Part shown: positions 1-7,717 of the stretch, piece by piece
How positions within the stretch are numbered: position 1 is the first letter of the stretch
How the letters are laid out: the number at the start of each line of letters is the position of its first letter
Assembly: GCA_024694565.1 (NCBI GenBank)
Contig: JAILJR010000105.1
Location: 1 to 55,529, forward strand
Direction: 5' to 3'
Source of the DNA: Butyrivibrio sp.
GTDB lineage: Bacteria; Bacillota; Clostridia; Lachnospirales; Lachnospiraceae
DNA length: 55,529 nucleotides
Program-made: the position numbers and the translations under genes
Notes under the pieces: generated by a model
What the model saw: only the letters and a program-made list of their open reading frames with translations
Told to the model about the DNA's origin: nothing
Database searches by the model: none

Positions 1-97
1 TCTTTCCAACCTGTCTTGCACCTGTGATCAAGATGGCTGAGTACTCTTTGCTAAGACCCATTATCTTGGATTTAAGATCTCTTTCGATATATCTCAT
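1..97 (-). CDS. ATPase with DUF4143-type N-terminus, 5' part only
   Basis: Only the first 32 codons are inside the window and the gene runs off the left edge. The translation starts MRYIERDLKSKI and ends ITGARQVGK, a Walker A lead-in typical of the AAA ATPases that carry a C-terminal DUF4143 domain. These proteins are widespread and mostly uncharacterised in gut Firmicutes. The start ATG has an AAAGGA ribosome-binding site that overlaps the end of a perfect palindrome at 107-145. The family call rests on this short N-terminus only. Confidence 0.75.
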   Translation of the reverse strand, partial: MRYIERDLKSKIMGLSKEYSAILITGARQVGK

Positions 98-106
98 GAT
101 AAATCC

Positions 107-145
107 TTTCGGCTAAAATATGATTCGATCATATTTTAGCCGAAA
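107..145. promoter_or_regulatory. perfect 18-bp palindrome in front of the ATPase gene
   Basis: Two perfect 18-nt arms (107-124 and 128-145) are separated by three bases. The arm nearest the ATPase start overlaps its ribosome-binding site. It could be a repressor operator or an mRNA hairpin that hides the ribosome-binding site. No T-tract follows, so it does not look like a terminator. Confidence 0.7.
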
Positions 146-182
146 ATGGTTGTCATATCAATAGGCTAGCAGATGGAATAAT

Positions 183-270
183 TGCTCATATACCAAACTC
201 CTCGCCGAGCATGCGGTCGACATCGTCAGCGGTGTGAGTGCGTCCGTCTTTGATGGAATCCACGCCTTTC
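183..270 (-). pseudogene. C-terminal remnant of a type II antitoxin-like gene
   Basis: The minus strand reads GVDSIKDGRTHTADDVDRML followed by GEEFGI and a stop. This resembles the end of small antitoxins of the RelB/DinJ or Phd type, which often finish with a 'GR.. ...EV..ML..EFG' pattern. An in-frame stop lies a few codons upstream, so no intact gene remains. The assignment is by pattern only. Confidence 0.4.
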
Positions 271-307
271 TAACGAATGGCCTTTTGCCGGAACGGATCA
301 CGACAGG

Positions 308-385
308 ATGATCGCCCGGGCGATCGTGATAGATGATGAAGACAACTTCTATTTTGTCAGGGCAAACAGAGCTGAAGTACGGTGA
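308..385 (+). pseudogene. possible N-terminal remnant of a NUDIX hydrolase
   Basis: A 25-codon reading frame begins MIARAIVIDDEDNFYFVRAN and then stops. The start of many small NUDIX hydrolases looks like this, but the Nudix box would lie further downstream and is absent. From about 385 to 480 another open frame, ending VLNRAKELQ, is not recognised. The stretch 98-547 otherwise holds no intact gene. Confidence 0.3.
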
Positions 386-547
386 AGCCCTGGCAGAATA
401 TGAAAAGTGCAGATGCACTGCCATAGGAAGGCTTGTGGCAAACCGGGAAGTTCCTGTTTTAAATAGAGCAAAGGAACTGCAGTGAAGTTCGCAGTTGATT
501 TATCCACTGAAAGGATATACAATGTATATACAAAGGAGGCGTGGCAT

Positions 548-790
548 ATGCAGGCTCAAGTAAAAACGTGGGGAAATAGTCAGGGGATTAGAATACCGAA
601 AGAGGTACTTCAGGAAGCTGCATTTTCAGTAGATGATGTTCTTGATGTAAAGGTATCTAATGGTATGATCATGCTCGTTAAACCATTTAGACACAGAACG
701 TTGGAAGAACGTGCTGCTGAATATGGCGGTAAACTTAATCTGGATGGCGAATTCGACTGGGGTGAACCGGTAGGAAGAGAGATTTGGTAG
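548..790 (+). CDS. mazE: MazE-like (AbrB-fold) antitoxin
   Basis: This 80-residue protein starts MQAQVKTWGNSQGIRIPKEV, the SpoVT/AbrB swapped-hairpin fold used by MazE antitoxins to bind DNA. The C-terminal half (about residues 45-80, ending FDWGEPVGREIW) is acidic and aromatic, as expected for the segment that wraps the toxin. The start at 548 is set by AAAGGAGG at 532-539; an upstream extension would lack a good site. The next gene begins inside its last codons, so the two are translationally coupled. Family knowledge: antitoxin and complex repress their own promoter. Confidence 0.88.
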   Translation: MQAQVKTWGNSQGIRIPKEVLQEAAFSVDDVLDVKVSNGMIMLVKPFRHRTLEERAAEYGGKLNLDGEFDWGEPVGREIW

Positions 791-1095
791 TGAAAGAAGA
801 ATTGCATCAGGGAGACATCCTTAAGATTGAGCACATCAAAAAGCCTGTTCTTGTTGTAAGCAAAGATTTCTTTAATCAGACATATGAGATAATTGGTTGT
901 CCTATTTATGAAAAAGGAGAAGCAGGTCCACTTCACATATATATCAAGACAGGTGATGTTGAAGGATATGTACAGTGTGAGAAAATGACACTTCTAGATA
1001 TGAACATAAGAGGATATTCAAAGATTGATAGGATACATTATCCTGACATTATAAACATAACAGATGCTATACAAGGAATCTTTGATTACATCTAA
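784..1095 (+). CDS. mazF: MazF/PemK-like endoribonuclease toxin
   Basis: This is a protein of about 100 residues with the MazF layout: an N-terminal QGDILKIE strand, PVLVVSKDFFN, a middle strand segment, EGYVQCEKMTLLDM and RGYSKIDRI. MazF toxins cut mRNA at short sequences, and the antitoxin encoded just upstream would block this. The start is either TTG at 784 or GTG at 790; both overlap the antitoxin stop at 788-790. No ATG is available, and the weak start would keep toxin output below antitoxin. The loop residues are divergent from classic MazF, so cleavage specificity cannot be guessed. Confidence 0.83.
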   Translation: MVVKEELHQGDILKIEHIKKPVLVVSKDFFNQTYEIIGCPIYEKGEAGPLHIYIKTGDVEGYVQCEKMTLLDMNIRGYSKIDRIHYPDIINITDAIQGIFDYI

Positions 1096-1099
1096 TATA

Positions 1100-1124
1100 A
1101 TGAGTTGCCCGACAAAAGCTCGCT
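1100..1124 (+). repeat. family A repeat, left terminus only
   Basis: The 25 bases starting ATGAGTTGCCCGACAAAAGC match the left end of the full family A elements at 46457 and 52749. The rest of the element is missing and the sequence runs straight into a decayed reading frame. Confidence 0.75.
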
Positions 1125-1208
1125 GAGATTAAGCAGGATGACGGTTCAATCGTGATTAAGTTGATCAAGCAGTACAATAAAAGTCCTATTGGGGATTATT
1201 TAAAATAA
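1119..1208 (+). pseudogene. unrecognised gene 3' end fused to repeat A terminus
   Basis: A frame opening inside the repeat end reads LAEIKQDDGSIVIKLIKQYN and ends SPIGDYLK before a stop at 1206-1208. It has the composition of a real protein end but no start or upstream body. I do not recognise the family. Confidence 0.3.
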
Positions 1209-1228
1209 GAAAGGGAAACATAAGTGGC

Positions 1229-1275
1229 GTGTAGCTTTTAGCGTAAATCCGGCTGATAGCTACACGTCTCTTTTT
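1229..1275 (+). terminator. possible terminator
   Basis: Arms GTGTAGCT (1229-1236) and AGCTACAC (1258-1265) pair perfectly and are followed by a T-rich run (1266-1275). The loop is long at 21 nt, so this is a moderate candidate. Confidence 0.4.
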
Positions 1276-1289
1276 GCGTGGTGAAAGAA

Positions 1290-1400
1290 ATGAGTGAAAA
1301 TTCAGATAAATTTTTAGGAACAGAATCTGTTGGAAAACAGCTGTGCATTGCAATGAATGACGTGGAGAAAAATGGTAGAATAAGCATATGGAAAATGTAA
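1290..1400 (+). pseudogene. 36-codon ORF, possible MATE N-terminal remnant
   Basis: The frame begins MSENSDKFLGTESVGK, close in style to the first residues of many MATE exporters ('FLGTEPIGKLL'). It then loses similarity and stops at 1398-1400, inside the start of the next gene. It is probably debris, though it could act as a short upstream ORF for the membrane protein at 1388. Confidence 0.3.
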
Positions 1401-1987
1401 ATGAAAAAATATCTTTTTTAATAAATCTTTTCATATTTGCAGTGACCGGAATTTCCGTGGCTATGCTTTTTTGGAGAGACGGAAAATGGTGTCCTTCAAG
1501 AGCAAAGAACGCATTCCGCTTTTTCACTGTCCAGAGTAACGTGCTGTGTGCGGCAGCTGCTTTATGCATGCTGTTGTTTCGTGATGCTGAGTGGACCTAT
1601 TATCTGAAGATCATCGGTACAGCTGCTGTGACAGTGACCATGATGACTGTCCTATTGTTCCTTGGGCCAAGTTTCGGGTACAGATATATGTTTAAGGGTT
1701 CAGACCTGTTTATGCATCTCCTGACACCCCTGCTTGCCCTTGTATCCCTGTGTGTATTTGAAAGAAGAGGACTAAGCTTTGCGGCCTCTTTTATCGGAAT
1801 GACTCATGTAGTATTGTATGCACCTCTTTATCTGTATAAAATCCTTTATGCACCTGAAGGGAAGAGATGGGATGACTTTTATGGCTTTAACAGAGGAGGC
1901 AACTGGAAGATATCCTATGTTCTGATGCACATAGGAACTGCACTTATCTGCATTGCCATGTACTTTGCTCTGAGGGGAAATTACTGA
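1388..1987 (+). CDS. Pr6Pr-like multipass membrane protein
   Basis: This 199-residue protein has about six hydrophobic segments (around residues 8-28, 45-65, 72-92, 100-120, 128-150 and 175-195). The FFTVQSNVL stretch and the late WD-FYGFNRGG...VLMH pattern match the Pr6Pr/FAR-17a-like membrane family. Function in bacteria is unknown. The ribosome-binding site is weak and a 36-codon ORF overlaps its start. It stands alone, with no clear operon partner. Confidence 0.7.
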   Translation: MENVNEKISFLINLFIFAVTGISVAMLFWRDGKWCPSRAKNAFRFFTVQSNVLCAAAALCMLLFRDAEWTYYLKIIGTAAVTVTMMTVLLFLGPSFGYRYMFKGSDLFMHLLTPLLALVSLCVFERRGLSFAASFIGMTHVVLYAPLYLYKILYAPEGKRWDDFYGFNRGGNWKISYVLMHIGTALICIAMYFALRGNY

Positions 1988-2163
1988 TGCATACCGGAAA
2001 TGTCTTCCGTTGCAATAGACGTCAACCGGCACAAATAAGCTAAAGAATGACTGGGATGGCAAACTGGTATTTTGACAAGCATTTTTCGATATATCAACAA
2101 ACAGATAATGCTGATTCGGCTTATCAACCGGGAAAGCAGAGTATAAATGATGAGGTGGCATAA

Positions 2164-2622
2164 ATGAGAAAGGCAAGAACAGAAAAAGAAAATGCGACAA
2201 GGGAAAAAATCATCTCGGAGCTTTACGCAAACAAATATAATCAGTTCATCGGGTTTGAGGTGCTTGAGCTAAGCCCGACATACAGCAAATCAAGGGTGAA
2301 ATGCGATGAGAGGCTTCACAATTCATATGGAAGCATTCATGGAGGGGCGCTGCTGTCTTTTGTAGATGCAATGGCAGGAGCAACAGGAAGCATGAGTGGA
2401 TACTATGTTACTACGGTATCGGCGAATCTGAATTTCCTGCTTCCGGCAGTAGATACGGAGTATATTTACTGCGAATGCCTCAAGCTCAAGACCGGAAAAC
2501 ATATCCTGGTTTTTGACATAAGGATCACAGATGATAAAGGGAATCTGCTGGATAGCGGGGAGTTCTCTTTTTATGCAAGCAAGGTTTCTGTGCTTGACGG
2601 AAATCTGAAATTCGGGCAGTAA
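2164..2622 (+). CDS. PaaI-type hotdog-fold thioesterase
   Basis: This 152-residue protein is a single hotdog domain. The core signature is IHGGALLSFVDAMAGATG at about residues 58-76, where the HGG...D pattern forms the active site of PaaI/YbgC-type acyl-CoA thioesterases. TVSANLNFLLP follows, as expected. It should hydrolyse a short-chain or aromatic acyl-CoA in the cytoplasm; the substrate cannot be read from sequence. A GAGGTGG site sits 8 nt before the ATG. A 25-residue charged N-terminal extension precedes the domain. Confidence 0.88.
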   Translation: MRKARTEKENATREKIISELYANKYNQFIGFEVLELSPTYSKSRVKCDERLHNSYGSIHGGALLSFVDAMAGATGSMSGYYVTTVSANLNFLLPAVDTEYIYCECLKLKTGKHILVFDIRITDDKGNLLDSGEFSFYASKVSVLDGNLKFGQ

Positions 2623-2659
2623 GAAATTCCGGAAAAGCGAAAAGTTTTATGAGAACGTT

Positions 2660-2690
2660 ATCTGCTGTAACAACATATATGGCAGCAGAT
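2660..2690. other. inverted repeat after the thioesterase gene
   Basis: ATCTGCTG (2660-2667) and CAGCAGAT (2683-2690) pair perfectly across a 15-nt loop. No T-run follows, so a terminator role is uncertain. Confidence 0.35.
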
Positions 2691-2696
2691 AAAACA

Positions 2697-2747
2697 CGCA
2701 TTGCGTTTTTGGCCTGAATGTGGTAGAGTTGATATATCGCATTGCGT
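2697..2747. promoter_or_regulatory. twin CGCATTGCGT motifs before the HTH gene
   Basis: The 10-mer CGCATTGCGT occurs at 2697-2706 and again at 2738-2747. The spacing of 41 bp puts both on about the same face of the helix. They lie directly before a small HTH gene, which suggests an autoregulatory operator pair. This is inference from position. Confidence 0.4.
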
Positions 2748-2763
2748 GACAGGGGGTGAAAAG

Positions 2764-2985
2764 ATGGATATAGCTAAAAAAATAAAGGAACTGCGTGAGA
2801 GTACAGGAGAATCAAGAAAGGAGTTTTCGCTGCATACCGGGATTCCCGTTCGGACGCTTGAGGATTGGGAGGCGGGACGCAGGACGCCTCCGGAATATCT
2901 GCCCAGGCTGATCGCGTACCAGCTTGCTTATGAAAAGATTGAGCAGGACGGAGGCGCTGCGGGTAAAGAAGAACGGAAATTTTGA
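2764..2985 (+). CDS. XRE-family small HTH regulator
   Basis: This 73-residue protein is almost entirely a Cro/C1-type helix-turn-helix: IAKKIKELRESTGESRKEFS then TGIPVRTLEDWEAGRRTPPE. The start at 2764 is set by AGGGGGTG at 2751-2758. Its stop lies next to the recQ start, so the two are probably co-transcribed. It may autoregulate through the twin motifs upstream. A HTH gene leading a recQ gene suggests local control of the helicase, but no damage-response signature is visible. Confidence 0.85.
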   Translation: MDIAKKIKELRESTGESRKEFSLHTGIPVRTLEDWEAGRRTPPEYLPRLIAYQLAYEKIEQDGGAAGKEERKF

Positions 2986-2988
2986 TTG

Positions 2989-5280
2989 ATGGATATTATG
3001 AACGCAAAGGAAGCATTAAAAGTATACTTTGGATATGAAAGCTTTAAGCCCGGACAGGAAGAGATTGTTGATGCAATCCTGTCGGGCAGGGATGTACTGG
3101 CCATAATGCCAACGGGAGCAGGCAAGTCAATTTGCTATCAGGTGCCGGCAATGCTCTTGCCGGGCATCACGGTTGTGATCTCTCCGCTCATATCGCTTAT
3201 GCAGGACCAGGTGAAGGCTCTGAACGAAGCGGGCATACATGCGGGGTATATCAACTCATCACTGACTGACGCTCAGATATCAAGGGTCTACATAAAGGCG
3301 GCAGAGGGTGCATATAAAATACTATACGTTGCTCCGGAACGTCTCGAAAGCAATGACTTTATAAGCTTTACACGGCAGATTGGAATATCTATGGTAACGG
3401 TGGATGAAGCGCACTGTATATCCCAATGGGGGCAGGACTTCAGACCAAGTTACCTCAGGATTATCGATTTTATTGAACGCCTTGAGAGGAGACCTGTAGT
3501 AAGCGCTTTTACAGCAACGGCTACAGAAGCTGTAAAGAATGATATATCCTGTGTGTTAAAGCTCGATTCTCCAACAATAGTTGTCACAGGGTTTGATCGT
3601 GAGAATCTATTCTTTGATGTTGAGACAATTAAAAAGAAGGATGATTATGTGCTGGATTATGTCAGTAAGCATCCTGATGACAGCGGCATTATTTACTGCG
3701 CCACAAGAAAGAATGTTGACACAGTATATGAGCTTCTTTCAGCTGCAGGGTGTTTGGCTGCCAGGTATCATGCAGGCATGGGGAATGAAGAGCGCAGGCA
3801 GAATCAGGACGATTTTATTTATGACAGACGTTCTGTTATAGTAGCTACCAATGCTTTTGGAATGGGAATTGACAAGTCAAACGTGCGATATGTAATTCAT
3901 TACAATATGCCTCAGAGTATGGAGAACTATTATCAGGAGGCGGGGCGCGCAGGAAGAGACGGCGAGCAGTCGCAGTGCATCCTGTTGTTTTCGGCACAGG
4001 ATATAATGATCAACAGATTTCTTTTAGAGCGGAAGGATTTTTCAGATATTCCTGAAGATGATATTGAGCTTATCAGACAGAGGGATGCAAGAAGACTTCA
4101 GGTTATGGAAGGGTATTGCAGGACCACCGGGTGCCTTAGGAATTACATACTTGAATATTTTGGAGAACAGCGAGGAAAACCTTGTGACAATTGCGGAAAC
4201 TGTCACCGTGAGTTTAGTGAAATTGATATGACAGATGAAGCAAAGAAGGTCATAAACTGTGTCTATGAGACAAGGGGCAGATATGGACTTAATATTGTCC
4301 TTGGTACTCTTCTTGGGGCGAACAGAGCACGGCTCAAGGAACTTGGGACTACAGGGTATAGGACATATGGAGTGCTTAAGGGACGCCCGGAAGATGAGAT
4401 AAGGCTTCTTATCAACAATCTGATCATGGATGGATATCTGTATCAGACAGCTGACAAATACAGCGTGATCCGGATGGGCAATATTGACCCTCTGAAGAAT
4501 CCCGACACTCATGTTGTGATAAGGACGCATAAGGATAAAGAGCCTGAACACCGGGCATCTGCGCAGAGAAGGAGAAGCACGGATACACTCACAAAAGCAG
4601 GATATGAGCTGTTTGATGTATTGAGGAATCTGAGGCTGTCAATTGCCAGAGAAGAAGCTGTGCCGCCCTATATTATTTTCAGTGACAAAACGCTTATAGA
4701 TATGTGTATTAAGCTTCCTGAGGACAGGGTTTCCATGCTGATGGTATCCGGCGTGGGAGAAATGAAGTATGAGAAATACGGCAAAAGGTTCATTGATGCT
4801 ATAGCAGCTTTTTTGAAAGAGAACCCGGATTGTGTAACCAGCATAGCTGATGCTGAGGAGACATCCGGTGATATAAATATATCGGATGGCAGGAAAAAGA
4901 TAAGAGTATCAAAACAGCCATTTTGTCTTGCCCCTGAGGATGGGGAAAGGTTTGAATACAAGGATCTGTATCTTATATCTGAGATAAAGGATCAGCTTAA
5001 CGAAATTACTACTGCTGAAAATGTAAGGCATATTTTCGGGACGGATATTTTCAGGCTGCTGACACAAATGGGATATGTTGAGGAAAAACAGATCGATGGA
5101 AGGAATGTCCAGGTGCAGACAGAGGCGGGGCTTTCAAAGGGAATTGTGTCTACAGAAAAGATTAGTAAAAAAGGCAATGCATATTCTGTCCTTCTGTACC
5201 CGACAGTGATTCAAAAAGAGATTGTAAGATATTATACTGAGATAAGAGACATGGCAAATCCTACAGAAGAGAAAATATGA
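2989..5280 (+). CDS. recQ: ATP-dependent DNA helicase RecQ
   Basis: This 763-residue protein has the RecQ domain order. The helicase core carries Walker A MPTGAGKS at about 40-47, VDEAHCISQWG near 138-148 and the motif VI region YYQEAGRAGRDG near 315. The zinc module is GYCRTTGCLRNY...CDNCGNC at about 375-405. A winged-helix (RQC) region and an HRDC domain at about 537-604 follow. The remaining ~150 C-terminal residues are less typical. RecQ unwinds 3' to 5' at forks and recombination intermediates. It starts a few bases after the HTH gene and overlaps the next response regulator. TTG at 2986 and ATG at 2998 are alternative starts. Confidence 0.95.
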   Translation: MDIMNAKEALKVYFGYESFKPGQEEIVDAILSGRDVLAIMPTGAGKSICYQVPAMLLPGITVVISPLISLMQDQVKALNEAGIHAGYINSSLTDAQISRVYIKAAEGAYKILYVAPERLESNDFISFTRQIGISMVTVDEAHCISQWGQDFRPSYLRIIDFIERLERRPVVSAFTATATEAVKNDISCVLKLDSPTIVVTGFDRENLFFDVETIKKKDDYVLDYVSKHPDDSGIIYCATRKNVDTVYELLSAAGCLAARYHAGMGNEERRQNQDDFIYDRRSVIVATNAFGMGIDKSNVRYVIHYNMPQSMENYYQEAGRAGRDGEQSQCILLFSAQDIMINRFLLERKDFSDIPEDDIELIRQRDARRLQVMEGYCRTTGCLRNYILEYFGEQRGKPCDNCGNCHREFSEIDMTDEAKKVINCVYETRGRYGLNIVLGTLLGANRARLKELGTTGYRTYGVLKGRPEDEIRLLINNLIMDGYLYQTADKYSVIRMGNIDPLKNPDTHVVIRTHKDKEPEHRASAQRRRSTDTLTKAGYELFDVLRNLRLSIAREEAVPPYIIFSDKTLIDMCIKLPEDRVSMLMVSGVGEMKYEKYGKRFIDAIAAFLKENPDCVTSIADAEETSGDINISDGRKKIRVSKQPFCLAPEDGERFEYKDLYLISEIKDQLNEITTAENVRHIFGTDIFRLLTQMGYVEEKQIDGRNVQVQTEAGLSKGIVSTEKISKKGNAYSVLLYPTVIQKEIVRYYTEIRDMANPTEEKI

Positions 5281-5288
5281 GGTCAGAC

Positions 5289-6053
5289 ATGGAAAAGAAG
5301 ATTCTTTTTATCAGCAGAGGTTCAACTTTTATGGTAGATGCCATTACCAACAACCTCAGAGGAGCCGGGCTGGAGGTAAAAAAATGTGGGCCTGCTGTCG
5401 GACAGATTTCAGAAAGCACAAAGGATATTGACATAATTCTTTTCTATCTTGGGGATTATCTTGAGGATATTACAGAGGATCTGGTTTTTCTTAAGGATAT
5501 CTGCATAGAAAAAGAAATAAGCCTTAGTGTTATCGGAGATGAAGCCGAAATTGGAATATTAAAAAAGGTTATTCCGTCAGCCCTGATAGCAAATACATTT
5601 TCAAGACCTCTTGACATAAGAAAGCTTGTAAGTACTATGGGCGATGTGGTTGAAGGCAGGTCCAAAGAGGGGCTTAAGAAGAATATTCTTCTTGTAGATG
5701 ATGATCCATCATTTCTCAAGATAGTAAAGGACTGGCTTTCGTCTGATTACAGGGTGACAATTGTCAGTTCAGGGATGCAGGCCATAACTTATATGGCAAA
5801 AAGCAGACCGGATCTCATTCTCCTGGACTATGAGATGCCTGTGACAGATGGACCAAAGGTGCTGGAGATGATAAGAAGTGAAGTGGGAACATCTTCTATT
5901 CCTGTATTTTTTCTTACCGGCAAGAGTGATAAGGAGAGTGTTACAAAGGTTCTGGCTCTTCGACCAGAGGGGTATATTTTGAAAAGTGCAGGAAGAGAAG
6001 AGCTGGTTGATCAGATTAAAGGATATTTTCTGAAGCATAAGGGAGAAAGGTAA
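5289..6053 (+). CDS. response regulator with two receiver-like domains, no output domain
   Basis: This protein of about 254 residues has an N-terminal degenerate receiver-like domain (residues 1-115, lacking the acidic pocket) and a canonical receiver (about 130-250). The second domain shows NILLVDDDPSFLK, the phospho-acceptor Asp in LILLDYEMP, Thr in FFLTGK and Lys in YILKS. No DNA-binding or enzymatic domain follows, so it probably signals by protein contact. ATG 5289 has GAGG six bases upstream; ATG 5277 overlaps the recQ stop and would add four residues. No partner kinase is adjacent. Confidence 0.85.
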   Translation: MEKKILFISRGSTFMVDAITNNLRGAGLEVKKCGPAVGQISESTKDIDIILFYLGDYLEDITEDLVFLKDICIEKEISLSVIGDEAEIGILKKVIPSALIANTFSRPLDIRKLVSTMGDVVEGRSKEGLKKNILLVDDDPSFLKIVKDWLSSDYRVTIVSSGMQAITYMAKSRPDLILLDYEMPVTDGPKVLEMIRSEVGTSSIPVFFLTGKSDKESVTKVLALRPEGYILKSAGREELVDQIKGYFLKHKGER

Positions 6054-6064
6054 GAGGTTTGATT

Positions 6065-6916
6065 ATGAAGACTTATAATGCTGTGCTTCTTGACAGTGAG
6101 AGATATGAGTTGGGAGAATCCCCATATTATGATCCTCGTTCAGGGAAGTATTCCTGGGTGGATATTGTACAGAACAGATTCTACACAAGGACAGAGAATA
6201 GTGAGATTGAGTGTTTCGATCTGGGGCAGCCTATTGGTGCGGCTATCCCCCTTAAGGATGGGGAAGGCTATCTTCTCGCTGCACGCGATGGCCTCTATGT
6301 GCTGAAAAACAGAAAAGCATCTCTTTTGCAGGATCTGACTCCTTTTTATAAGCCGTATCTGAGATCCAATGATGCCAAGGCAGATCCCGAGGGCAGAGTA
6401 TTTTTTGGTGCTTCGGTTTTGGATGACCGTGATCCGGAGGGGAGCCTGTTTTGCTATGATGGGCAAACCGTCAGAGTAATGCAGAAGGGTACGAAGATAG
6501 CAAATGGTATGGCATGGAGGAGTGATCTGAAGGAATTCTATTTCTCGGATTCAATGGAGCATTCAATATTCTGCTACAGCTATGACAGAGAGACCGGCAA
6601 TATATCAGAAAGAAGGGTGCTGTTTGAGGTACAAAACGGAATTCCTGACGGCATGTGTATAGACTCAGACGATAACTTGTGGGTTGCTGTATGGGGTGGG
6701 AGCCGGATAGAAAAGAGAAGCACCATTACAGGAGAAAAGCTTGCTGAGATCAGTGTACCTGCGCTTCAGACAACTTCATGCTGTTTTGGCGGAGAACAAA
6801 TGGATACGCTGTTTATAACCTCTGCAGGTGTGGGGCTGAGCGGTCAATATGATGGCTGCCTGTTTACGTGCAGGGTTGATGCAAGGGGTGCAGAACCGGA
6901 TTATGTTAAGCTATAG
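6065..6916 (+). CDS. SMP-30/gluconolactonase family beta-propeller
   Basis: This 283-residue protein is a six-bladed propeller of the SMP-30/LRE family. Candidate divalent-metal ligands are visible: Glu in ELGESPYYD, Asn in RSNDAKADPEGRVFFG, Asn in IANGMAW and Asp in GIPDGMCID. Such enzymes hydrolyse sugar lactones in the cytoplasm; the specific lactone is unknown. The start is ATG 6065 with AAGAGG upstream, 12 bases after the response regulator, so it is probably the last gene of the recQ transcription unit. Confidence 0.88.
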   Translation: MKTYNAVLLDSERYELGESPYYDPRSGKYSWVDIVQNRFYTRTENSEIECFDLGQPIGAAIPLKDGEGYLLAARDGLYVLKNRKASLLQDLTPFYKPYLRSNDAKADPEGRVFFGASVLDDRDPEGSLFCYDGQTVRVMQKGTKIANGMAWRSDLKEFYFSDSMEHSIFCYSYDRETGNISERRVLFEVQNGIPDGMCIDSDDNLWVAVWGGSRIEKRSTITGEKLAEISVPALQTTSCCFGGEQMDTLFITSAGVGLSGQYDGCLFTCRVDARGAEPDYVKL

Positions 6917-7041
6917 TGCTGATAAACGGGGTACACTACCTGATTATGCTAGATCGACGACTGATGACAACGTGGCATATGGCGGCAAGATGGTGCAAAT
7001 AAGTAAAGAAATGATTGAGACGGTACACTAGCTACAGGGTA

Positions 7042-7611
7042 ATGAAAAAAGTTATGGGAAAAGAAATTGAACTGATACGAAGCAAACGAAAAACAATATC
7101 AATTGAGATTACTAATGATGCAAGGGTCGTAGTAAGGGCTCCGCTCAGAGTTCCGGTAAAAGAAATTAACAGATTTATTGGCGAGAAGGCGGAGTGGATA
7201 GACAGGCATCTTAAAAAGGTTGAGGACAGACAGAAGGAGCTTTTGCTCAATCCACCAAAGGAACTCACAAGTCAGGAGATAAAGCTGCTTGTTACGAAAG
7301 CGAAGCGGATCATCCCGGTAAAAGTCAGAGATTACGCCAGGATTATGGGCGTAGACTACGGCAGGATAACAATAAGAATGCAGAAGAGCAGGTGGGGGAG
7401 CTGTTCCTCCAAAGGAAATCTTAATTTCAACTGTCTTCTGATGAGGACACCGGATGAGATAATTGATTATGTTGTTGTTCACGAGCTCTGTCACTTGAAG
7501 GAGATGAATCATTCTCCAAGGTTCTGGGCGGAAGTTGAGAAGGTGCTTCCCGACTACAAGCAGCGGCGTAAGTGGCTTAAGGACCACGGCAATGAAATCA
7601 TTGTGGATTAA
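7042..7611 (+). CDS. YgjP-like zinc metallopeptidase (DUF45)
   Basis: This 189-residue protein matches the YgjP/DUF45 family. It has an N-terminal beta-rich part (KTISIEITNDARVVVRAP), then KSRWGSCSSKGNLNFN, then the zinc motif VVHELCHLKEMNHSPRFW in which the two His of HExxH-like HELCH and a later His bind metal. The fold is related to the SprT-like and minigluzincin proteases. Function in cells is unclear; a cytoplasmic protease role is inferred from the family. ATG 7042 follows ACAGGG; ATG 7054 is an alternative. Confidence 0.9.
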   Translation: MKKVMGKEIELIRSKRKTISIEITNDARVVVRAPLRVPVKEINRFIGEKAEWIDRHLKKVEDRQKELLLNPPKELTSQEIKLLVTKAKRIIPVKVRDYARIMGVDYGRITIRMQKSRWGSCSSKGNLNFNCLLMRTPDEIIDYVVVHELCHLKEMNHSPRFWAEVEKVLPDYKQRRKWLKDHGNEIIVD

Positions 7612-7717
7612 GCTGTAACAACTGTTTCTTTCCGGTTAGAGAAAATTAATAAAAAAGTTAGTGCAACTTAAACGTTTTCGCTGTAAGATTGATTAAGGAC
7701 CTGTTCGTAAATCTATT

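Noticed and set aside
6849..7031. A 60-residue ORF overlapping the lactonase gene end
   Set aside because: It is out of frame with the lactonase for most of its length, has no good start site and resembles no family.
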